Assembly: GCA_002104945.1 (NCBI GenBank)
Contig: MCFH01000001.1
Span: 992,001 to 1,056,000 of the forward strand
Direction: 5' to 3'
Source: Piromyces finnis
Taxonomy: Eukaryota > Neocallimastigomycota > Neocallimastigomycetes > Neocallimastigales > Neocallimastigaceae
DNA length: 64,000 bases
Of this stretch, positions 55,667 to 64,000 are shown piece after piece; position 1 is the stretch's first letter, and the number at the start of each line of letters is the position of its first letter. The notes below the pieces were generated by a model. That model had not been told where the DNA came from and searched no databases. It saw only the letters and a list, made by a program, of their open reading frames with translations. The position numbers and the translations under genes are program-made.

Positions 55667-57140
55667 TATCCATAATATCTTTTTGAAAATAAATAAAGGT
55701 GTAAATTGTAACAACTTACAAATTGGAACTTCTCTTTGTGTCTCTTCTTCTTCCGCTTCCTCTCCGTCATCTTCTTCTTGTAAAACTTTTTATACTGTTA
55801 AGAAAGGAGATTATTGTTATAAAATTTGGAATGCTCACGGCCTTTCTGAAAGTACTTTCAGATCGTTAAACCCACATGTGAATTGTGAAAATCTTCAAAT
55901 TGATACTCAGGTATGTGTTAAGACTTCATCTACTTCTACTACAAAGAAAGCTACAGCCACTGCTACATCTACTAGTAATTCCTCTTCATGTAGTACGCAT
56001 TATACCGTGGTTAAAAATGATACCTGTTACAACATCTGGACTAAATATAATCTTTCTGAAAGTACTTTCAGATCGTTCAACTCAAATGTAAATTGTGAAA
56101 ATCTTCAAATTGGTACTCAAGTCTGTGTTAAGGCTTCTACACCTACTACCACCACCACCACCACTACTACTACAAAGAAAGCTACAACCACTACTACCAC
56201 AACTACTACAACCTCTTCATGTAGTAAGCATTATACCGTGGTTAAAAATGATACCTGTTACAATATCTGGACTAAATATAATCTTTCTGAAAGTACTTTC
56301 AGATCGTTCAACCCAAATGTAAATTGTGAAAATCTTCAAATTGGTACTCAAGTCTGTGTTAAGGCTTCTACACCTACTAATGCTTCTACACCTACTACCG
56401 CCACTACTACCACCACCACCACTACAAAAAAGGTAGAATCTAGTGTAACATCAAATGCTTCCCCTACTTTCACTTGGCTTAGAGAATGTCAAACTGAAAA
56501 TAATTATGCTCTTTCTTTCGATGATGGTATTTACTTGTACGATGAAGATTTATTAGATTTATTAAAAAGAAAAGGTGTCAAGGTCACCTTCTTTATTAAT
56601 GGTAATAATGTTTCTTCCATTAAAACTGAATCTGTTAGAAATACAATTAAACGTGCCTACCAAGAAGGTCATAACATTTTAAGTCATACATGGTCTCATA
56701 AAGACCTGACCACCTGTTCCTCCGATACTATTCGTTCAGAATTAAAATTATTAGAAGATGAAATTTATGCTATTATTGGTCAACGTCCAAAATCTATTCG
56801 TCCACCTTACATGGCTGGTATTAATGACAGTCGAGTGATCAACACTTTACAAAGCTACGGTTACAGCTATGGTATTCTTTGGAAAATTGATTCTAGAGAT
56901 TGGGAAAATAAAGGTGATATTAACACCATCCTTCATACCTTTAAAACAGGTTTAGCTACAAGTCATCGTCCAATTATTCTTAATCATAGTTTCTACGAAG
57001 GAATCACCAAAGAAAAATTATTAACTTTAGTTGAAAAAGAAATTGATTATTTATCAAGTATGGGTCTTACCGGAGTTAATATGGAAACTTGTATAGGTCA
57101 TAAGGTTTATAGAAATAGTGGTGAAGGATTCCCAAATTAA
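55287..57140 (+). CDS. Secreted chitin deacetylase with four LysM domains (CE4)
   Basis: Two exons, 55287-55464 and 55699-57140, give 539 residues. A signal peptide covers about residues 1-20 (MNLKIISLVYALLSLHKASS). Four LysM modules follow, each with a C..YxV..GDTCYNIW / VNCxNLQIGTxxCV pattern, joined by S/T-rich linkers that are probably O-glycosylated. The intron lies inside the first. A NodB/CE4 deacetylase domain comes next with its motifs: ALSFDDG, ILSHTWSHKDL (H-x3-H), IRPPYM, DSRDW and IILNHSF. These supply the catalytic Asp and metal ligands, so it should be active. It would bind chitin through LysM and remove N-acetyl groups, in wall remodelling or masking. Codons favour GGT, ACC and AAG. 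LysM copies 3 and 4 are almost identical at DNA level. Confidence 0.95.
55989..56450 (+). repeat. 231-bp tandem duplication of a LysM unit
   Basis: The block beginning at 55989 (tgtagtacgcattatacc) recurs at 56220 with very few changes, a spacing of 231 bp or 77 codons, linker included. Long runs around the VNCENLQIGTQVCV coding segment are identical. Confidence 0.85.
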
Positions 57141-58196
57141 AAAAAAAAAAAAAAAATACTATTAAATTATAATATTTATTCCTCTCACCTTTTCCTTTAT
57201 TTTAAACTATTTTTTTTTTTTTATTTTTTATTTTTACTACTATTATACCAAATAATTAAAAAAAAAAAAAAAAAAAGGAAAATTATTATAATAATTAAAC
57301 TTTTTTTTTTTCTTTCATTTCCTTTTCTTGTTTTTTTAGAAAAAGAAAAAAAAAAAAATCTATTAAATAGTATTTCTAGTTTTAATTCATGATTGATTGA
57401 TTTTTGCCTTTTTTTTTTTTTTTTTACAGCAGATTTCATAATCTACATATATATATTGTATCCATAAATATAGATCAATAAATAAAGAATTATAAATTTA
57501 AATCTTATAAATAGTTTATCAAAATGCCTTTTCCTTATTTTATACTTTTTTTTAAAAAAAAAAAAAAAAAAAAAAACTTTGTTAAATACAATTAAACTCT
57601 CTAAACATTTTTAAATTGCTTTAATTTTTTTTTTTTTTTTTAAAAAAAAAGTAAATTCAACAAATAATGGAATATTAATGTAAGGAAAATTATGCCCATT
57701 AAAAAAATACACTTTATTATGCTGTCAAAATTAAGCATCAATAACCATCATACCTCCCATAAAATACATCTTTTAATTTATTATGCATTAAATGTTAATG
57801 ACACGTTATTTCTCTTTTGAACACAACTCTATAAAAAACCAAACGAATAACTAATTTTTTTTTTAAATATTTTTATTAATATTTTGAATTTTTTTGTTAT
57901 TTTTAAAATTTTTTAAATAAAAAAATGTGTTTTGTTCGTTAAATAAATAAATAGTATGTATAAAAATTTATAAAATATTATTTAATATATTAATTATTAT
58001 ATGGCATTTATTTTTATTCATCAGTTTTACTTTGATGATTTTTTTTAAATAAATAAATATTTTTGTGATTCATCCCTTTTATTTTCTTTGTGTGTGTGTA
58101 TATGTGTTTACTTATTCTAATTTTATATGTATATTTGTTTTATATTTCTATAGTTTATTAATGTATATAGTATATAATAATTTCATATTAAATAAT
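57141..58196. other. Intergenic, convergent genes
   Basis: Spacer of 1.06 kb between two 3' ends. It contains poly-A right after the deacetylase stop, two T-tract/A-tract junctions (57546-57576, 57624-57651), and a short TG tract (58090-58108). No gene. Confidence 0.6.
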
Positions 58197-59747
58197 TTAT
58201 TGGTAAAGTCTCTTTTCGTATGAGTAAAGACCGTGGACACCACCTTCAATTTGAGCACTACCAGTTCTCTTTTCAAAACGAGTGGTACCGTTATTAACAC
58301 TTTCCCAAAGTTGCTTTAAACTCTTAACACCAATATCTTGTAAACTGTGCTTAACACCAAGTTCAAGGTATTCTAAGAACTTCTTAACACTACCACGGTC
58401 AACAACAGAACCAGAAACACCTTGAGCAACCTTAATCTTATCACCTTCAGAGTAGTAACGCTTACTGGCAGCACTACCAGAGTCCATAGCATCTAAACTA
58501 CCCATACCACGGTAACGCTTTAACTTCTTACCTTCGTGATAGAAGTATTCTCCTGGAGATTCAGTGGTACCAGCTAAAAGACCACCCATCATAACACCAC
58601 TTGCACCAAGGGCAAGAGCCTTAACAATGTGACCAACATTTTGAATACCACCATCAGCGATACATGGAATACCAAATTGACGAGCTAATTGGCAAACACG
58701 GTAAACAGCAGTACCTTGTGGACGACCACAGGCCATAACTTCTTGGGTAATACAAATACTACCACTACCCATACCAATTTTAAGACCATCAACACCAGCG
58801 GCAATAAGGTTACGAGCTTGATCCTTAGTAACAACATTACCACCAATAACATCAATGTGTGGGTATTTGTCCTTGATGTACTTAATCATATCGATTTGGA
58901 AGGAGGAATTACCTTGACTACTATCAATAACAATAATATCGACACCAGCGTCAACTAAAGCGTCAACTCTCTTTTTATCTTCTGGGTGAGTACTACTAGC
59001 AGCAGCACATAATAATTGGTTGCTCTTGTGGACAGTAGAAGCATTTGGGAAATCACGAGTCTTAATAAGATCGGAACGAGCGAGTAAAGCAACAAGACGG
59101 TAATCATCATCAACAATTAATAACTTTCCCTTCTTAGATTTTCTTAAAATTTCATTAGCTTCTTGTAAGGAAATACCATCCTTAGCAGTAACTAAATCAG
59201 TAGTCATAACATCTCTAAGCTTAATGTTAAGATCATCCTTGCTTTGAAGGAAATCAATATCACGAGAGGTAACAATACCTAAAAGCTTAGACTTCATCTT
59301 ACCAGTTTCAGTAATTGGAATACCACAGAAACCGTACTTTTCCTTAGTCATGATAACATCTTCAACAACATTATCTGGACTCATACATAATGGATCAAGA
59401 ATGAAACCATTTTCAAATTTCTTAACTTTTCTTACCATATCGGCTTGCTTATCAATAGTACAATTGTGGTGAATGACACCTAAACCACCCATTAAAGCCA
59501 TACTAATAGCCATATCAGTTTCAGTAACAGTATCCATAGGACTTGAAACGAATGGAGTTTTAATCTTATAATTTCTAGTAATGTGGGTATCACAAGTAAC
59601 AGCACCAGCTGGGAAATCAATGAATCCTGGTAAAATAAGGAAATCATTATAGGTCATACCAACAGAAGACTTTCTGTCGAATAATTCTTCAGCGGTAAGA
59701 CCGTCTTCAACATCAATAGTCTTTAATAAATCTTGAATGGTAGTCAT
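58197..59747 (-). CDS. Inosine-5'-monophosphate dehydrogenase (IMPDH)
   Basis: A single uninterrupted frame of 516 residues, the normal eukaryotic length. It converts IMP to XMP with NAD+, the committed step of guanine nucleotide synthesis, in the cytosol. The barrel carries the catalytic loop [11 protein letters not shown] (Cys332). The flap is [19 protein letters not shown], with the Arg-Tyr pair at 411-412, and [12 protein letters not shown] and VIDSSQGN are present. A CBS pair occupies about residues 115-235. The C-terminus [17 protein letters not shown] then YSYEKRLYQ matches animal and fungal enzymes. It has no introns in an intron-rich region, is visibly less AT-rich than its surroundings and almost never uses ATA codons, which suggests strong expression. 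Intron loss or retroposition could explain the structure. Confidence 0.97.
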   Translation of the reverse strand: MTTIQDLLKTIDVEDGLTAEELFDRKSSVGMTYNDFLILPGFIDFPAGAVTCDTHITRNYKIKTPFVSSPMDTVTETDMAISMALMGGLGVIHHNCTIDKQADMVRKVKKFENGFILDPLCMSPDNVVEDVIMTKEKYGFCGIPITETGKMKSKLLGIVTSRDIDFLQSKDDLNIKLRDVMTTDLVTAKDGISLQEANEILRKSKKGKLLIVDDDYRLVALLARSDLIKTRDFPNASTVHKSNQLLCAAASSTHPEDKKRVDALVDAGVDIIVIDSSQGNSSFQIDMIKYIKDKYPHIDVIGGNVVTKDQARNLIAAGVDGLKIGMGSGSICITQEVMACGRPQGTAVYRVCQLARQFGIPCIADGGIQNVGHIVKALALGASGVMMGGLLAGTTESPGEYFYHEGKKLKRYRGMGSLDAMDSGSAASKRYYSEGDKIKVAQGVSGSVVDRGSVKKFLEYLELGVKHSLQDIGVKSLKQLWESVNNGTTRFEKRTGSAQIEGGVHGLYSYEKRLYQ

Positions 59748-62313
59748 TTTATTTATTTATTAATATATGATATTATATGATATTATATTTTTTTCTATTA
59801 TAAATAAATAAATTTAATACAGTTTAAAATAAAAAAAATAAATAAAATTAAAAAATTTTAAAAGTGAAAATTTTAAATTTATATATTAGTTTTTTTTTTT
59901 TTTTTTTTGTTTTTTTTTTTTTAATCACAATATAATTGATAATATATGGTTTTATTTAATAATCAATAGTAATTTTTCTTATTGTGTGTATATTCTGTAT
60001 ATTCTTTATTTTATTAATAATTGTTATAATATCATTTAAAAAAAAAAACTCTATTTAGTGATTGGTTAAAAAATATTTTTTAAAATTTAAACAAATAATA
60101 TAAAAGAGTTCAATATAAAATAATATATTACTAATTTAAACAATGATATATATCATATATATTACAATACACTGAATTTTAAATATAAATATAAATGGTG
60201 AATGGATAGAATAATATTTTTTATTATTTATTAATAATATTTTTGGTTGTCATTTTGGTGGTGGTATAAATATTTTAGGTGGTGGTATACTCAATGAATA
60301 ACTATAAAAAGTTTTTTTTTTTTTTACCATTTTTATACATTTCTATTATTTTGTAATAATACTTAAAAAATGCCAACAAAATATAATTTTTAAAGTCATT
60401 CAAATGTTAAATAATTTTAATCTTTATATTTTCTGTTAAAAAAAAATGCTTAATCTAATAAAAAATTTATTCGTATATTTGATAAAGTTTTTCATTATAC
60501 TCCAATCATAAAAATATCACATGTTCAATAGATTTATGTAAGAAATGGATAGAATAATAAACAAAAATATGTCAAAATTGGGAATTTGAAAAAATCCTTT
60601 AATACACAACACACCATCTTTAATTTTTATAATCTCATTAAAAATACTCTTAAAAGTAGTTTATTTATCTCTACTTTTCTAGTGTGTATGATTTAGTTAG
60701 TATCGCACTTTCTATGTCTGTATAAGTTTGTAGTAATAATATAAAAACATTACATTGATATTGTATTCGCAATCTATTACTTTATATACTATGAAAAAAC
60801 AAAATATTTTTTTAATATAATGTCATTGTTGTTCTAATAACAACTTTTTTTTTTAAAATTTTATCTTTGAAAAATGGGGTATATAATAGATTTATTTTAA
60901 TTTCGATATATATACCTTTTATTTAGATTTTTATTAAAAAATACTAAAAAGAATCATAAAACTAAAAATTGATAATTTTAAAATGGGAATTAGACATTTA
61001 ATCTATTAATTACACATTTATAACAATTTATTTATTGTTCTTTCAAAAGTATTTATTAAACTATTAATTTACCCTTTTTTTACTAACAACTACTAAATAA
61101 ACGATAGTAAATTAAAGTATCACACCACCATATAGGCATAAGCATAAAAATTAAAATACAAAAAAAATTAAAATGTTGATTATCATTATATACATATGTA
61201 AAATTACAGTAATAGAACATTATTTTAACATTATAAAAAAGTATAAATATACATTTATTCGGAATAAATAAAGTTTATGACATAATACAAATTGCTATAC
61301 GAATTACACCTTTTTTTCAGTTAGCTGTAGAAATTTGCCATAATTTTTAAGAAATAAATTTATAGATATTTTTATAAGCTTTTTTTTTTTTAATTTATAT
61401 TTAAATGTTTTTTATTTCATTGGTGCATTATTAATTATTGAGACATTTAATTTATACCTTTTTTTTTCTATAGAAATAAAAGTTATTTTGAACCATTGTC
61501 TATTTAATTTAACTATGAGTTTTATTAATTTATGAAACATTTGGTACAATAAATTTCATTTTATTTATTATTACTTTAAAAAAAAATCCAATTCTAAAAT
61601 ATTTTAAAATATGACTATGAAATTAAAAAAAACACTTGTTTATTATTTATATTTATCATTCTAATTACATACATATAAACAGTTGAGTATAAACTTTGTA
61701 TTTTAGAATTCTTTCTTTGGCTCCTTTTTTTAGCCTTCAATTAAACAATCCTCCTCTACACCTACACCTACCTATCCTCCATGTATTATATATTAAAAAT
61801 TTAGAATTTATTTTTTTTTTAAAAAAAATCATTTTTAATAATCATATTCAAAATCAGCATTTTTATACTCTACAATACAATAAATTAAATTATAATATTA
61901 TTATGCCATATATTATTAATTTTATTAATTTTTGATTTTTATTTAATCATTCACTACTTTAAAAAAAAATTAATTTTATTGGTGAATACCTATTATATTT
62001 TAAACTTTGTCTTTTTTAATTTATTTATATATAAATAATTTATAATTAATATAGAATCAAATTAATTATTATTTAAATAAAATCCTTTTTTATAAACTAA
62101 AAAAAAGTTCAATGACACCATAATAATAAATACTTACTCTAATTTCACCTTGAATACTTTTATAGACTCTTTAATTCTAATATATCTATCAATTTTGTTT
62201 TAATGATTCAGAAAATTTAAAACTATAAATCAATTTTAATTTTCATTTCTTATACCGTCAAAGGCAGTAAAAGACCTCAACTTCCCACCAATTTCAATAG
62301 TTAATAATAAATC
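59748..62313. other. Intergenic, 2.6 kb
   Basis: Upstream region of IMPDH (minus) and of the MFS-like gene (plus). It has poly-T runs (59891-59922), a GGTGGTGGTATA direct repeat (60257-60289), a small AAAAGTAG/CTACTTTT hairpin (60655-60685) and otherwise plain A/T sequence. The open frame at 61696-61935 shows no motif. Confidence 0.5.
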
Positions 62314-63633
62314 ATGGCTCAACTAAAAAGATTTTATAGCAAGGTAAAATTATTAAAAAAAAAAATAAAATAAAATGTAAAATGAAAATTATGTACTTAT
62401 TTATTCTTTTTTAAAAATTATACAGAGTTCAGGATTTATTATTCTATTAATGCTCTTTATTACTGGACTTGATTTTTCAATTTTGACATCAATATTCCCT
62501 ACTATCATTTTAGAAAACAACCTAATTAAAGAAAATAATATATATATATTATCATTCTTAGTTTCATTTTTAATATCCTTCAATGGTAAGTTTATATATA
62601 TATTGTATTTTTTGGTATATTGATAATGTATTATTTATTAATTTATGTTGTTATTATTATCCCTACATTTAGTATTTTCAAAATCAGGGAAATTAATAAA
62701 CATTATTGTGGTATTATTGAACATTTCAAGTTCATTTGTCTTATATTATGAAAGTAATAAATTACTTTTTACAGTGAGCTATTCCCTAAAAGGATTATCT
62801 ATAGGTGGTCTTTTAAGTTTAATGTTTCATATGCTAGCAAATAAGGAATACTATGAAATTCAAAAGTATATATATTTAAAATAAAAATTAACCATGAAAA
62901 TAAAAGAGATAATAAAACTAATCAACAATATATACATATATTATATTATATTTATAAAAATAATATTAAAAGAAAATCTATATCAATAACGGCATGTTTT
63001 TCATTAATAATAGGCTCATTGCTTTCAATATTAATAAAATGGATAAAGTAAGATATACCAAAAAAAAAAAAAAAGTAGTCTTTATAAAATAGCTATTAAA
63101 ATTAAAAGGTTAACATTACTTGTTTATTCTTTTTTATAATTAGCTGGAAATTATTATATTTATTTTCTATCCCATTTTCAGTTAGTCTTTTGATATTATT
63201 ATTATGGACTAAACAAATTAACAATAAAGACAGCAATAAATCGTATTTCAATGGATTTGATTATTCAGGAATAATTATTTTATATAGTAATGATTCAAAT
63301 GTATTATAATTATAATACTAATATAAGTAAATGCAAAAAATTTTACTAAATTATTATTTTATTTATAACAAGGTTGTGTCTTTTGTATATTCTTATTAAA
63401 TAATGCTACTTTTGGTAACTATTTCATTTTCAAGTTTTCTTTTTATTAGAACGAATAATTTATTAATAGTACAATTGATTATATATATTATTTATTCAAT
63501 ACGCATCATCCTATTATCATCATCATCATCCTATTACGCTTTTTTAAGATACAAAATGGAAATATTATATTATTCAATTTTCACTGCCATTCATGTGTAT
63601 AATATTTTTTATAATCACGGAATCATTAAATAA
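62314..63633 (+). CDS. MFS (DHA2-type) transporter-like gene, probably broken
   Basis: Exons 62314-62343, 62426-62585, 62673-62865, 62973-63047, 63144-63286 and 63373-63414 join in phase. They give five to seven hydrophobic helices. FITGLDFSILTSIFPTI resembles the first DHA2 helix, NWKLLYLFSIPF the WRWIFLINVP block, and FDYSGIIILY with LLNNATFG the following helix. After 63414 no splice choice keeps the frame open. Membrane-like coding continues in another frame to 63633 (TNNLLIVQLIIYI) and again to about 63790. The gene therefore lacks most of the second transporter half and looks decayed, or its exons are not recognisable by eye. ATA-rich codon use fits weak selection. Confidence 0.5.
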
Positions 63634-63802
63634 TGAAAAAGTAATTCTTCCAATTAAAGCAAATATTTTTTATCTTTTCAGTTGCTGTTTTGGTTTTTCA
63701 TATCTAATGGATACAAATAAACAATCCTTTTTAATTCGTAAATATCAAAGAAGTATTTATGTCATAAATTATATGAGAAACGACAATTAATTACTAATAC
63801 AT

Positions 63803-63804
63803 AT

Positions 63805-63851
<47 letters not shown>

Positions 63852-63853
63852 TT
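63803..63853. repeat. (TTTA)n microsatellite
   Basis: About twelve consecutive TTTA/ATTT tetramers following the last open frame of the MFS-like locus. Confidence 0.9.
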
Positions 63854-64000
63854 ATTAGAGATTATTCATAACTTTTCAATAATTGAATATGAATATTTAA
63901 TTATTGGTTCAAGGTATATAATATGTATAAATTTATTTATTATAATATCTTTTTAATAATTATACTTTTTTTTTTTTTTTTAATTTTTCTTAATTTATTA

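Noticed and set aside
58689-58958. Plus-strand threonine/asparagine open frame
   Set aside because: Antisense shadow of the IMPDH coding region.
60680-60740. tRNA-like stretch (tgatttagttagtatcgcac)
   Set aside because: Resembles a D-arm only; no T-loop or acceptor pairing could be found.

Overview
The window reads as nuclear DNA of an early-diverging, flagellated fungus, most likely an anaerobic gut fungus (Neocallimastigomycota). That placement is inference from four signs. Base composition is extremely AT-rich, with long A/T homopolymers and trinucleotide tracts between genes. Genes carry many short introns (about 70-130 bp) with GTA-rich donors and TAG/AAG acceptors. Two flagellar genes are present (a CFAP73/CCDC42-like protein and IFT27). 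A secreted LysM-chitin deacetylase and a Cas1-type wall O-acetyltransferase point to a fungal wall. I see no rRNA, convincing tRNA, transposon or CRISPR array.

About nineteen genes were rebuilt by joining exons by eye. Left part (1-18.6 kb): a WNK-type kinase (+, cut at its 5' end by the window edge), a Tda10/D-glycerate-kinase-like P-loop kinase (-), an EndoU endoribonuclease with an NQYQ repeat (+), a Cas1/CASD1-like multi-membrane acyltransferase (-), CFAP73-like (+) and a C12orf4 (DUF2362) orthologue with an extra UBA domain (-). Middle (18.6-38.5 kb): F1 ATP synthase alpha subunit (+), an asparagine-rich nuclear-looking protein (-), IFT27 (+), a bromodomain-associated histone-fold protein of TAF3/TAF8/SPT7 type (-), the Mtr4 exosome helicase (+), a TMX-like ER thioredoxin with a CPYS site (-) and a Cti6-like PHD protein (-). 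Right part (42-64 kb): Pat1 mRNA-decay factor (+), a small FYVE protein (+), an HD-domain phosphohydrolase relative (+), the LysM-chitin deacetylase (+), IMP dehydrogenase (-, intronless) and a broken MFS-transporter-like gene (+).

The genes do not form one pathway; they are mostly single housekeeping units in all orientations. Weak themes are RNA metabolism (EndoU, Mtr4, Pat1), chromatin and transcription (BTP protein, PHD protein), flagellum (CFAP73, IFT27) and cell envelope (Cas1-like, LysM deacetylase). The long gaps (up to 3.9 kb) hold only homopolymers, microsatellites and a few inverted or direct repeats.

The best leads are the WNK kinase with a SAM-like tail, the UBA insertion in C12orf4, the Cas1-like enzyme whose esterase module lacks its nucleophilic serine, the EndoU gene with a 60-bp higher-order repeat, an HD protein whose HD pair reads HE, and the codon-use contrast between IMPDH and ATP synthase alpha. 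All exon joins are manual and need transcript confirmation. Three genes (Pat1, the HD protein, ATP synthase alpha) have a junction I could not phase.
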